Positions 1-7,564 of a DNA stretch of 40,601 nt are shown piece after piece. This DNA is from an uncultured Clostridia bacterium (GTDB lineage: Bacteria; Bacillota; Dehalobacteriia; UBA4068). The translations under genes and the position numbers were made by a program. Location of the stretch: positions 1 through 40,601 of the forward strand of contig CALYAP010000045.1 of NCBI GenBank assembly GCA_944393575.1, given 5' to 3'. The notes beneath the pieces are model-generated. The model ran no database searches. It was given only the letters and a program-made list of their open reading frames with translations, and had not been told where the DNA came from. How positions within the stretch are numbered: the stretch's first letter is position 1; the number at the start of each line of letters is the position of its first letter.

Positions 1-2
1 GC

Positions 3-31
3 TTGACTTCAACCGCCATTTTTGGCATAAT
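3..31 (+). promoter_or_regulatory. Promoter of tRNA-Glu
   Basis: A TTGACT -35 element (3-8) and a CATAAT -10 element (26-31) are separated by exactly 17 bases. The expected start is near 38, about nine bases before the tRNA. This is a housekeeping sigma-A type promoter seen directly in the sequence. Nothing upstream is available, so I cannot say whether other tRNA genes precede it. Confidence 0.75.
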
Positions 32-46
32 AAAAAAGCTGATTGT

Positions 47-123
47 GGCACGTTGGAGAAGCGGCTTAACTCACCAGCCTCTCACGCTGGCATTCATGGG
101 TTCGAATCCCATACGTGTCACCA
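47..123 (+). tRNA. tRNA-Glu (anticodon CTC)
   Basis: A full cloverleaf folds by eye. The 7-bp acceptor stem is 47-53 with 113-119, the discriminator is A120, and CCA is encoded at 121-123. The D-arm is 56-72 with a 3-bp stem. The anticodon stem is 74-78 with 86-90, and the loop carries CTC at 81-83, which reads GAG. The T-arm is 96-112 with a TTCGAAT loop. The overall form, including the D-loop, matches Firmicute tRNA-Glu. Identity follows from the anticodon and is secure. Confidence 0.96.
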
Positions 124-124
124 T

Positions 125-157
125 AAAAGACCACCTAAACGGTGGTCTTTTCCTTTT
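125..157 (+). terminator. Rho-independent terminator of tRNA-Glu
   Basis: An 11-bp stem (125-135 with 141-151) encloses a 5-base loop. The end of the stem and the following bases are T-rich (148-157, broken by two C). It begins two bases after the tRNA CCA, so the tRNA is a single-gene transcript. Confidence 0.88.
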
Positions 158-178
158 CGTGTAGAATTTCGTGTAGAA
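155..178. repeat. Perfect 12-bp tandem repeat beside tRNA 3' end
   Basis: The unit TTTCGTGTAGAA occurs twice in direct succession, at 155-166 and 167-178, with no mismatch. It begins in the tail of the tRNA terminator. Short direct repeats next to a tRNA 3' end are typical of integrase arm-binding sites at the edge of tRNA-targeting elements. No integrase gene or second tRNA 3' fragment lies in this window, so that origin is inference. Confidence 0.6.
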
Positions 179-277
179 AATATAAGCTTTAAAAATATTT
201 ATCTCATATTGTATTCTATACTATTTGGTTTAATCAGCTGCAAAACATGATAGGAGAGTAGTGTAATTTAGCTCTTC

Positions 278-808
278 TTAGACATGAAAGCGGTCATAAT
301 GCCGGTAGCAATCAATGCAGTATTTTTTATCACCATCGATACGGATCCAATTGGAGCCGGTGGTCTCGCCGCAGCAGTCGCAAACATAGGAAGTAAAGTG
401 ACGAGCCTCTTCCGGTAATGGTAGCTTGGTGGGCTTTAAATCAAACATTTGCTGCGGCTCCAGCTGTTGATAATAAGCGAATGATTCTCCTTTGCCTATA
501 TTGGCCGGTTTATCGCGCAATACTAGCCGTACTGATTGCCCGGTACTGCGGTTATAAAAAGAGAACGCTTGTTTGCCAGTCATATGGAAGAGCAAATTTC
601 CTTTGCCGACACTGCAGCCGAGAATAACCTGGATAGCATCGACTCCACAGGCGTCGTTTTCCGCAATGCAGACTACCTGTTCATCTTCAGAAAAGGTTAG
701 TTGCAATAGCTCTATCGCATATAAAGAGGCCTTATAGCCAATGGTAAGTCCGCCGCATTGATGGCCATGAAAGGCAACGCATTTTTGCCATAATTCTTGT
801 TGATTCAT
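278..808 (-). CDS. FmdE-family metal-binding protein
   Basis: This 176-residue soluble protein belongs to the FmdE family, named for subunit E of formylmethanofuran dehydrogenase and also found widely in non-methanogenic Clostridia with no settled role. The N-terminus shows the family metal site FHGHQCGG (residues 13-20, with H14, H16 and C18). The C-terminus has a small zinc-ribbon-like module with Cys143, 145, 146, 164 and 167. The start has a good AAGGAGAG ribosome site. It is the last gene of a four-gene minus-strand operon, 21 bases after an iron-siderophore/B12-type ABC ATPase, so it probably handles the metal or metallo-cofactor that the importer brings in. There is no formylmethanofuran pathway in the window, so a methanogenesis role is unlikely. 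Family assignment is firm; function is not known. Confidence 0.85.
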   Translation of the reverse strand: MNQQELWQKCVAFHGHQCGGLTIGYKASLYAIELLQLTFSEDEQVVCIAENDACGVDAIQVILGCSVGKGNLLFHMTGKQAFSFYNRSTGQSVRLVLRDKPANIGKGESFAYYQQLEPQQMFDLKPTKLPLPEEARHFTSYVCDCCGETTGSNWIRIDGDKKYCIDCYRHYDRFHV

Positions 809-829
809 TGATTTTCTCTCCTTGTTTAA

Positions 830-1600
830 TTAAATATTATATTTGGTGTCACAAGGTACAATAAGCTTAGTGTCCCGATGCTCGATTATTTCTACCTGCA
901 ATCCGTAGACCTCATTGATAGCAGCAGCGGTAATGATCTCTGCGCTACCATAAGCATAGACAGTAGAATTTTTCATAAGCAGAAATCTATCACAGTAGCG
1001 GAGTGCTAGATTGAGATCGTGAAGTACTATTGCTACACCAATTTGCTGTTTGTGCGCTAGTTCCTGCACATACTGTAATATTTCGTGCTGATTACGTGGA
1101 TCAAGATTATTGGTAGGTTCATCAAGCAGCAAAAATTGTGGCTGTTGTGCCATAGCCCGCGCCAGGACCACTTTTTGCATTTCTCCGCCGGATAGCTCGT
1201 TGAGATAGCGGGATGCATAGGCGGTAAGCGCAAATTTTTCCAGGAGATCAGTAACGATATTCTTATCTTGCTTACTGATATCCCATTGAATATATGGCTT
1301 GCGCCCCAGGAGCACAGCATCAAAAACCATGGTATGGGTGGCTAAACTGTTTTGTGGCACATAGGCAATTTGTTTCGCCAATTCTTTTTTGCTCAGTGTG
1401 TCGATATCGGTGTCATTAATAGTGATGGAACCTTGTTGCGCATGATAAATACGGTTAATGCATTTTAAGAGGGTGCTTTTACCTACTCCGTTATTACCCA
1501 GGATAGCTAGACAATGCTGGGGTTCGATCCGGCAGCTAACATTATCTAAAACAAGATGTGCATGGTCGAAAGAGAAACTTAGGGAATCGATGTTGATCAT
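830..1600 (-). CDS. ABC importer ATPase, FecE/BtuD type
   Basis: This is the cytoplasmic ATPase of a type II importer for iron-siderophores, heme, cobalamin or related chelates. Visible motifs are Walker A GNNGVGKST (35-43), the Q-loop region VPQN (81-84), signature LSGGE (136-140), Walker B FLLLDE (156-161) and switch His194. The 256-residue length is usual for the FecE/BtuD/FhuC group. Its ATG overlaps the permease stop by four bases (ATGA), which implies translational coupling. The substrate cannot be read from the ATPase. Confidence 0.92.
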   Translation of the reverse strand: MINIDSLSFSFDHAHLVLDNVSCRIEPQHCLAILGNNGVGKSTLLKCINRIYHAQQGSITINDTDIDTLSKKELAKQIAYVPQNSLATHTMVFDAVLLGRKPYIQWDISKQDKNIVTDLLEKFALTAYASRYLNELSGGEMQKVVLARAMAQQPQFLLLDEPTNNLDPRNQHEILQYVQELAHKQQIGVAIVLHDLNLALRYCDRFLLMKNSTVYAYGSAEIITAAAINEVYGLQVEIIEHRDTKLIVPCDTKYNI

Positions 1601-2673
1601 TCTCTGGCCGCCCCCTTTAATAGCAGGATCAGGAATACCGGTGCGCCTAGAAAGGCTGTGATCGCGCCAACAGGTAATACTACTGGCGAGATGACTAGCC
1701 TAGCAAAGGTATCAGCAATGATCAACAGTAAGGCGCCGCCAATAGCGGAGCAGGGGATAAGAAAGCGATAGTCATCGCCGACAAACTTGCGCATCATATG
1801 GGGCGCTACCAATCCCACAAAGCTGATGATGCCTACAAAGGAAACAGCTATTGCCGCTGTCAAAGAGCAGATAGTCATGCTTATCAGCAGTAAGGCTTTG
1901 GTATTAACTCCCAGGCTTTGAGCAGTATCGATACCACTCCTCATGGCATTATAGTTCCAGCGGTTGAGCATAAAATAGCAAAAGGATAAGGCAAAGACGA
2001 TTGCTAATATCAATATTTCGCCCCATCCAGCGCTGCCTAAATTACCAAATGTCCAAAAGACGACTGCACTGATTTTGGTCTCATCAGCGAAATACTGCAG
2101 TAGTGTGCTGCCTCCAGTGAAAAGCGAACTTAAGGCAACCCCTGCTAAAATTAGTCCGCTAGGCCCCAATGTTTTTTTTAGGCGTGTTAAAGCCAGGATA
2201 ATTAATGTAGAAAGAGATCCGAAGATAAAAGCACATAGAGTAACGATATAGGGATTATTGACCTCAACCGCTACATTGGCAGACCCGGAGCTGATAACCC
2301 CTCCGCCGAAGACGATGATGCCGAGAGCTGCTCCAAAAGCTGCGCCTTGGGAAACGCCTAGGGTAGATGCGGAGGCCAGCGGATTATTGAGTACACACTG
2401 CATGACTGCCCCAGAGGTAGCTAATATGGCGCCGACGAGGATCGCTGCAACGATACGGGGCAGACGGATATCCCAGATTACCGTATTGCTGGCGGCCTCA
2501 CCGCTTCCCAATAGCGTACGTAGAACTTCTCCCCAAGACAGGTTGATCGAACCTAAGCTAAGAGCGAATATCGCTGCCAAAAGGGTTAAAAGGAGCGTTA
2601 ACACGAACGCTGTTTTTTTCTTAGCGATGCGGCTGTCATATGTTTGTAGATAGTCATGAGAATCTCTCGCCAT
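1597..2673 (-). CDS. ABC importer permease, FecCD family
   Basis: This 358-residue integral membrane permease of the FecCD/BtuC family probably works as a homodimer with the neighbouring ATPase. About ten hydrophobic segments are visible after a short basic N-terminus. Family signatures include NNPLASASTLGVSQGAAFGA near residues 90-115 and the cytoplasmic coupling loop GLVAPHMMRKFVGDDYR before the penultimate helices. The C-terminus has the usual LPVGAITAFLGAPVFLILL pattern. Its ATG shares one base with the stop of the binding-protein gene (TAATG), so stoichiometric production is likely. Confidence 0.93.
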   Translation of the reverse strand: MARDSHDYLQTYDSRIAKKKTAFVLTLLLTLLAAIFALSLGSINLSWGEVLRTLLGSGEAASNTVIWDIRLPRIVAAILVGAILATSGAVMQCVLNNPLASASTLGVSQGAAFGAALGIIVFGGGVISSGSANVAVEVNNPYIVTLCAFIFGSLSTLIILALTRLKKTLGPSGLILAGVALSSLFTGGSTLLQYFADETKISAVVFWTFGNLGSAGWGEILILAIVFALSFCYFMLNRWNYNAMRSGIDTAQSLGVNTKALLLISMTICSLTAAIAVSFVGIISFVGLVAPHMMRKFVGDDYRFLIPCSAIGGALLLIIADTFARLVISPVVLPVGAITAFLGAPVFLILLLKGAARE

Positions 2674-3797
2674 TAGTTATCTCCAAACTCAACTGGGCCA
2701 TAATTGGCTCCATAATCATTAAGCACTGACATATAATCATCCACTCCTAAGAAGAAGGCACAGATTTCATTGGCCTTGGCTTCGATATCAATATCAGCGA
2801 ATTGTTCCGGATAGATGATAGACCCAACAAAATAGCAATTTGCCAGAGGAATCTCCACATTAGAGAAATAGCTGGTAGAGCTGGGATATTGATAAATATG
2901 ACCATTGTTATAAGCGCTAAGCTGAGCGTAGTAATCAGGGTTTTGTGCAGCATCCTGCTGTACTAAAGCAACACCGCCATAATCACAGAAAATATAGTCA
3001 GGATCCCAAAGCAGTATTTGTTCCCGGTCTATTTCAACTACAGTAGCATTGCCAAGTGTGCTATCTGCGGCAATATTATTAGCATTAATAGCATCTAACA
3101 CAGGGTCATTGATTCTGACTCCTTCGATGCCATGTGTGCCTTTGAAAGTGGCTGCAGCAGACAATACTGTCGGCCGGTCTTCCTCAGCAATATCAGCAGT
3201 GCGGGCGTTAAGATCGGCAAGAGTGGCGTTAATATACTCAATGAGCTCTTCTGCACGTTCTTCCACACCACATACCTCGCCGAGAATGCGCAGAGATTGC
3301 TCATAATCCTCGCCAAAAAGCGTTCCTTGACCTACCGCGATAACGGGTATATTGGTTTTTGTTTCAATATCCTTCACGATATCCTCTGTATAAGTACAAA
3401 GAATCACATCCGGGTCAACGCTGATGATTACTTCTGGATAATAGTCGGTATTGCCAAAGGAGTCTGTGCCAACTATAGGCAAATTAGTCCAGAGTTCTTT
3501 ATTGGCATAAGCATAGGCTGTTAGTGGTGAAACATCATTGGCATCGAAGCCGCTGATACCTACTACTTTGTCGGCTAATCCTAGATAGGCGATCATTCTT
3601 GGCGTATTGCCTAAGGGAACGATGGTATTAATTTCTGCTGGTATCTCAACCTCACGTCCTAGGGCATCAGTAATTACCCTGGTATAAGTTGATTTTTTGT
3701 CTAATGAGGTTTCTTCCTGGTTATTGTTAGCATCAGTGCATGCGCTCAGGCCCAGCATCAGCAAGAATACTAATGCGGATATCAATATTTTTTTCAT
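2673..3797 (-). CDS. ABC importer substrate-binding lipoprotein
   Basis: This 374-residue extracytoplasmic binding protein belongs to the Peripla_BP_2 (FepB/BtuF) family. A lipoprotein signal is clear: basic start, hydrophobic core and lipobox LSAC with Cys20. The mature part begins with the family pattern ITDALGREVEIP and contains a two-lobe layout typical of chelate binders, such as the DPDVILCTY segment. It is the first gene of the binding protein-permease-ATPase-FmdE operon and has an AGAGGAAAG ribosome site. The ligand could be ferric chelate, heme, cobalamin, molybdate or tungstate. The FmdE neighbour makes a metal or metallo-cofactor most likely, but that is inference. Confidence 0.92.
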   Translation of the reverse strand: MKKILISALVFLLMLGLSACTDANNNQEETSLDKKSTYTRVITDALGREVEIPAEINTIVPLGNTPRMIAYLGLADKVVGISGFDANDVSPLTAYAYANKELWTNLPIVGTDSFGNTDYYPEVIISVDPDVILCTYTEDIVKDIETKTNIPVIAVGQGTLFGEDYEQSLRILGEVCGVEERAEELIEYINATLADLNARTADIAEEDRPTVLSAAATFKGTHGIEGVRINDPVLDAINANNIAADSTLGNATVVEIDREQILLWDPDYIFCDYGGVALVQQDAAQNPDYYAQLSAYNNGHIYQYPSSTSYFSNVEIPLANCYFVGSIIYPEQFADIDIEAKANEICAFFLGVDDYMSVLNDYGANYGPVEFGDN

Positions 3798-3814
3798 AAC
3801 TTTCCTCTAAACTT

Positions 3815-3827
3815 ATCATTAAATGAT
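3815..3827. promoter_or_regulatory. Small palindrome upstream of importer operon
   Basis: ATCATT-A-AATGAT is a perfect 13-base palindrome. It ends 18 bases before the start codon of the binding-protein gene, just upstream of its ribosome site. It has the size and AT-rich character of a metalloregulator operator. It does not match the TTAG-N6-CTAA sites found near feoAB, so a different regulator would be needed. It could also be chance in AT-rich DNA. Confidence 0.3.
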
Positions 3828-4001
3828 GATCAGCATTTATCGGTTTTGTTCTTATCCATTTAAATTGAAGAAAAATAAAAGCATACCTTAATATAAATAT
3901 AAACTACTGGGAAAAATCTACAAGCCCGGCGGGGGGTTATTATTTTAGCGTAAATTTTGGGTAGACGAAGTAGTTGATCTAGGCCATTTTTTAGTTAATA
4001 G

Positions 4002-4030
4002 TTGACTAAATACTGCTAAAAGGCTATGAT
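4002..4030 (+). promoter_or_regulatory. Promoter of the 121-residue gene
   Basis: TTGACT (4002-4007) and TATGAT (4025-4030) are separated by 17 bases, close to the sigma-A consensus. Transcription should begin near 4037. That rules out the in-frame ATG at 4026, which lies inside the -10 element, and fixes the next gene's start at 4071. Confidence 0.75.
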
Positions 4031-4070
4031 AATGACAATAAAAGATTGTTTTATCGACAAGGGATATAAT

Positions 4071-4436
4071 ATGCATGACGGTAAAATTATCAAGTTTCCT
4101 GCACCTGGAACAGAGCGGATAAGGGTAAAGACCAAAAAATGTGTCTTCCAAAAAAACAGAACGCTGATTCCCAGATCATTTTTCTATCAATTAAAAAAGT
4201 ATGCTAATGATCTTTATATCAGTGGTGATAAAGCCAAGCTAATGCTTACTCCTGGAACTGGTGATAGTTTAGCTTTGATTCAACGTGAGGATAATTTTAT
4301 TTATTTGGTTATTCCCCCAGACCTTCAGGATGAATTAGCACTTTTTGATGGAGATATGTTGGAAGTATCCTTGGTGAAATATCGTTATCAGCCTCCGGAG
4401 ATCCAGTTGCGTTTATCAATAGATGATAGAGATTGA
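4071..4436 (+). CDS. Conserved hypothetical protein, possibly AbrB-like
   Basis: This 121-residue soluble protein is not recognised with confidence. It has no signal or membrane segment. The C-terminal half contains IPPDLQDELALFDGDMLEVSLV, which resembles the swapped-hairpin beta pattern of SpoVT/AbrB transition regulators (normally IPKELR..LGL..GDxVEI). The N-terminal half is basic, with KTKKCVFQKNRTLIPRSFF. The start at 4071 has an AAGGGA ribosome site six bases upstream. An upstream in-frame ATG (4026) lies within the promoter -10 box and is rejected. A DNA-binding regulator is a guess from the fold-like pattern. Confidence 0.65.
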   Translation: MHDGKIIKFPAPGTERIRVKTKKCVFQKNRTLIPRSFFYQLKKYANDLYISGDKAKLMLTPGTGDSLALIQREDNFIYLVIPPDLQDELALFDGDMLEVSLVKYRYQPPEIQLRLSIDDRD

Positions 4437-4473
4437 TATTCTATTAATAGGGCTATACCTAATAATCTTGACC

Positions 4474-4503
4474 TTGTCAAAAAGTCTTAGCAAATGGTAC
4501 AAT
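4474..4503 (+). promoter_or_regulatory. Promoter of the DUF6472-like gene
   Basis: TTGTCA (4474-4479) and TACAAT (4498-4503) are 18 bases apart. The predicted start is about 30 bases before the ATG at 4542. It is a reasonable sigma-A promoter in an intergenic gap of 105 bases. Confidence 0.6.
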
Positions 4504-4541
4504 AAAATAAATAGGTTAAAAAGCAACAAGAAGGGTTAACT

Positions 4542-4727
4542 ATGGACGGATTTATTAATTGTGAGTCATGCAGCAACTATATTTACGATGAGCTATACGA
4601 TGATTATCAATGTGCTGTTGCTATGGATATGGATGAGGACGAGATGGCTCATTTTTTACAGGGAACCTTGCGTACTTGCCCGTATTATCAATTTAATGAC
4701 GAATATGTCTTGGCTTCTAAGCAGTAA
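4542..4727 (+). CDS. DUF6472-like small Cys protein
   Basis: This 61-residue acidic protein has four cysteines arranged as CESC near the start, one Cys in the middle, and CPYY near the end. The pattern (CESCSNY, then DEDEMA, then CPYYQ) is that of a small family common in Clostridia, which I recall as DUF6472. Such proteins may bind a metal through the cysteines; no function is established. It has an AGAAGGG ribosome site and its own promoter and terminator, so it is a single-gene unit. Confidence 0.8.
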   Translation: MDGFINCESCSNYIYDELYDDYQCAVAMDMDEDEMAHFLQGTLRTCPYYQFNDEYVLASKQ

Positions 4728-4758
4728 ATAAAGCTATCTGCTGAGACGTTAACTTATT

Positions 4759-4790
4759 ATAGCCCACAGTCTAATGGCTGGGGCTATTTT
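4759..4790 (+). terminator. Terminator after the DUF6472-like gene
   Basis: A 7-bp stem (4759-4765 with 4781-4787) is extended by an inner CAG/CTG pairing and followed by TTTT, one G, then AATTTT. It lies 32 bases after the stop codon. Confidence 0.7.
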
Positions 4791-4890
4791 GAATTTTAAG
4801 TGAATTTGTTGTACAGAAACTAAAAAGCTTAAATATAAAGAAAAAATATGTTATAATGGACAAAATTGTGATAAAAAGGGGATACTGATA

Positions 4891-6426
4891 ATGACTAAAA
4901 GACTATTTGCCGGTGCTATTTTAGCTATAGTAATGCTGTTTGGGGTTTCAGCCTCTGCTTTAGCAGCAAATACATATGCCGATACCATTGGCCATTGGGC
5001 GGAAGAAGCCATAATTGAATGGAGTGGAGAAAATGTCCTCAATGGTTATAATGGCAATTTCCGTCCCGATGATAGTATTACCAGAGGTGAAATGGCGGCT
5101 ATCTTGAACCGCATTATGCAGTATAGTGAGATATCTAGCAATACTTTTGCTGACCTAGATAATAATGCTTGGTATACCGATGCTATTTTGCGGGCTAATG
5201 CTGCTGGCGTTATGCTAGGTGATGAAACTGGAATGCGTCCCCAGGATCCTATTATTCGTCAAGAGGCTCTTGTGATGATTGCCCGTGCTTTGGGATTAGA
5301 AAATTTATCTTCTAGTACCCCTTTGCCTTTTAATGATAGCAGCTCTATCTCCTCATGGGCTGTTAATGCTATTTCTGTTATGTATGAAAAAGGGTATATC
5401 GATTGGGCCGGAACTGATTCCTTCAATCCCGATACCCCTATTACCAGGGCAGAGGTTGTAGCTACCTTGGATAATATCATTGACAATATGTGGCGGAGTA
5501 ATGGTCTTTATTGCGATTATATTGATGGCAGCGCTTTGATCAGCGGTACTAAGGTTTACCTACACAATTCGTATATCAATGGCGATGTTATTATTGGTGG
5601 CGGCGCTCAAAGGGTAGTTATTGATAATTGCATCGTCACTGGCAGCATTATCAATGTTGGCAATGCTGAGGTAACAGTGCTCGATCAAGACAGCGCTCCA
5701 GTAAGTACCTTCTATTTTGGCGATTATGATATCACTGTTCTTCCTGGGGTTGCTGAGAACAATCTTTCCGCTTTCTACTTTGCTCAAGAAAATGGACGTA
5801 CTATTTATACTGATCCGGCTATAGAAACACGTAGCGGCATTGATATCTCGGAGTGGCAGGGAGATATTGATTGGGCAAGAGTAGCCGATGATGATATCGA
5901 TTTTGCTATTATCCGTTTAGGATATCGTGGTTATACTGAAGGTAAGTTGAATCTGGATGTCAACTTTATCGATAATATTGAAGAAGCTCTTGATAGTGGC
6001 TTAGATGTTGGCGTCTATTTCTTCTCCCAGGCTATAACAGAACAAGAAGCTATTGAAGAAGCCCAGATGTGTATTGAGTATTTGCGTAATTATGATATTA
6101 CTTATCCGGTAGTATTTGACTGGGAGACAGTTAATAGCGCTAGCGCTCGGACGAATAACATCGATGGCACGGTACTGACTAATTGCGCAATTGCTTTTTG
6201 TGAAACGATCGAAGCTGCCGGTTATGATGCCATGATCTATGCTAATAAAGAGTTATCGCTCCTAACTTTGGATTTAAGCCGTTTGACTGATTATCCTTTC
6301 TGGTTTGCTGGTTACACTACTTATCCTGAATTTTACTATGGTTTTGATATGTGGCAATATACTTCTGATGGTTCTGTTGCCGGTATTGAAGAACGTGTTG
6401 ATATGAATATTGAGTTTATTTATTAG
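4891..6426 (+). CDS. S-layer-anchored GH25 cell-wall hydrolase
   Basis: This 511-residue secreted muramidase is predicted. A signal peptide covers about residues 1-25 (AFA/ALA-type end at ASALAA). Three SLH domains follow at about 27-75, 87-135 and 146-200, each with the HWA..AI..W and TRGE-like motifs that bind secondary cell-wall polymer. A linker rich in I/V/G/N repeats (about 205-290) may form a small beta-helix. A GH25 lysozyme domain fills about 315-511, with the entry motif GIDISEWQG and the catalytic FDWE pair. It would sit on the cell surface and cleave the peptidoglycan glycan chain, probably during wall turnover. A TATAAT -10 box lies at 4852-4857 but its -35 is poor. The ribosome site is AGGGG at 4876-4880. 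Confidence 0.93.
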   Translation: MTKRLFAGAILAIVMLFGVSASALAANTYADTIGHWAEEAIIEWSGENVLNGYNGNFRPDDSITRGEMAAILNRIMQYSEISSNTFADLDNNAWYTDAILRANAAGVMLGDETGMRPQDPIIRQEALVMIARALGLENLSSSTPLPFNDSSSISSWAVNAISVMYEKGYIDWAGTDSFNPDTPITRAEVVATLDNIIDNMWRSNGLYCDYIDGSALISGTKVYLHNSYINGDVIIGGGAQRVVIDNCIVTGSIINVGNAEVTVLDQDSAPVSTFYFGDYDITVLPGVAENNLSAFYFAQENGRTIYTDPAIETRSGIDISEWQGDIDWARVADDDIDFAIIRLGYRGYTEGKLNLDVNFIDNIEEALDSGLDVGVYFFSQAITEQEAIEEAQMCIEYLRNYDITYPVVFDWETVNSASARTNNIDGTVLTNCAIAFCETIEAAGYDAMIYANKELSLLTLDLSRLTDYPFWFAGYTTYPEFYYGFDMWQYTSDGSVAGIEERVDMNIEFIY

Positions 6427-6468
6427 GTATATTAATAGCAATCATGTGCTATTAATTTGGAGGTCAAA

Positions 6469-6615
6469 ATGAAAAGTTTAAAAGTGATGCTACTAGGTAT
6501 TGCTGTTGCTGCCTGTGGTGCGGCATTTTCCTCAATGGGTGTCATCTCTTGGATTTTTGGCATTGTCGGTATTTTACTAGCTTTGTTTGGATTCTTTATG
6601 CGTGGCGATAGTTAA
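6469..6615 (+). CDS. 48-residue membrane peptide
   Basis: A short gene begins at ATG 6469 with a near-perfect GGAGG ribosome site (6459-6463) and ends at TAA 6615. The product begins MKSLKVMLLGIAVAACG and has two hydrophobic stretches, about residues 6-19 and 24-43, then a short charged tail (MRGDS). It lies 42 bases after the GH25 gene and before a strong terminator, so it is probably co-transcribed. No family is recognised. The coding call rests on the ribosome site, membrane pattern and terminator placement. Confidence 0.7.
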   Translation: MKSLKVMLLGIAVAACGAAFSSMGVISWIFGIVGILLALFGFFMRGDS

Positions 6616-6650
6616 TATCTGTTTTCATTGATGCTTTAAAAAGTGGCTTT

Positions 6651-6680
6651 AAAAAACGCTCCCAGAGGGGAGCGTTTTTT
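6651..6680 (+). terminator. Strong rho-independent terminator
   Basis: A 13-bp stem (6651-6663 with 6668-6680) has a GC-rich core (CGCTCCC/GGGAGCG) and a run of six T in its 3' arm. It ends the SLH-GH25/membrane-peptide transcript. Confidence 0.93.
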
Positions 6681-6930
6681 ATGCCCGGATATTGACTAAT
6701 TGAACAAGTAGTATTAATCAGGCATATAGTTGGGTATCAGTTTTTTGGCTGATCTTTATCTAAATAATTTTGTTTTAACTACTTACTGCCTGTCTAAAAG
6801 GCACCTCTGTTGCATTTTTATGGATAGATTATATAAAAATAGCAGCTTATTCCTTAGTATGATTATTGTACGGAATTACTTACTGGGATAAAAAATTTAT
6901 AAGTGCTTTATTGATAGATTGAATTTGGCT
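6681..6930. other. Non-coding gap, nothing identified
   Basis: These AT-rich bases separate two convergent transcription units. I looked for short genes with a ribosome site, tRNAs, repeats and riboswitch-like folds and found none. A 23-codon frame beginning at an ATG near 6820 has no ribosome site and is not credible. Confidence 0.5.
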
Positions 6931-6974
6931 ACAAACAAAAACAATGCTTGCCAATTTTATTTGGCAGCATTGTT
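6931..6974 (-). terminator. Terminator of the M50-trpS-scpAB operon
   Basis: Bases 6941-6954 pair with 6961-6973, giving 13 bp with a single bulged T at 6948 and a 6-base loop. On the minus strand the stem is followed by TTTTTGTTTGT. It lies about 30 bases after the scpB stop. Confidence 0.88.
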
Positions 6975-7003
6975 TGCGTAACTAAGATTCGTAAAAATTT
7001 TAT

Positions 7004-7564
7004 TTATTCTTTAATGTTTTCTTGTTGGGACGGGAGTTCTTCGTTTACTTCTAGGGGAGGCAGATCATTGAGACTGTTGATGCCAAAGAAGTTTAAAAAT
7101 TGTTCAGATGTCCCATAGAGGATTGGCCGCCCGGGAATATCTAGCCGTCCTACTTCACAGATCAAACGCTTGTCTAGAAGAGTAGAGATGACGCTATCCG
7201 CATCCACCTGTCTGATTTCGCTTATTTCTGCCCTGGTGATTGGTTGGCGGTAAGCGATGATAGCCAGAGTCTCCATGGCCGGTAAGGATAGTTGATGAAA
7301 TTTCGGCCGGTACAGCCGCTCAATTACCGGAGCATAGTCTTCATCAGTCATAAATTGCCAGCCGCCAGCTATTGCCCTTAGGTGAAAACCCCGTTCAAGA
7401 TATTCGGCTGCAAGTTCCTTGATGGTATCTTCTATCTCCTGCTCTGGATATTCACAGATCGTAGCAAGCTGTTTGGTGCTCAGTGGCTCGGAGGCTACAA
7501 AAAAGAGACATTCGAGGATGTTTTTTAGCTTTAGCCCCTTGAGGCCCTGCTCATTGCTGTTCAT
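7004..7564 (-). CDS. scpB: Segregation and condensation protein B
   Basis: ScpB (186 residues) is the winged-helix kleisin partner that dimerises and binds ScpA in the SMC-ScpAB condensin, which compacts and separates newly replicated origins. Family features are the N-terminal ILECLFFVASEPLS segment, the central METLAIIAYRQPITRAEISEIRQVD helix-turn-helix stretch around residues 93-120, and DSVISTLLDKRLI with GRPILYGTS after it. It overlaps scpA by 14 bases, the usual coupling. It closes the operon. Confidence 0.97.
   Translation of the reverse strand: MNSNEQGLKGLKLKNILECLFFVASEPLSTKQLATICEYPEQEIEDTIKELAAEYLERGFHLRAIAGGWQFMTDEDYAPVIERLYRPKFHQLSLPAMETLAIIAYRQPITRAEISEIRQVDADSVISTLLDKRLICEVGRLDIPGRPILYGTSEQFLNFFGINSLNDLPPLEVNEELPSQQENIKE

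Noticed and set aside
53-250. 65-codon open frame over the tRNA and its terminator
   Set aside because: It begins inside the tRNA and has no ribosome site. The tRNA, terminator and tandem repeat explain the bases.
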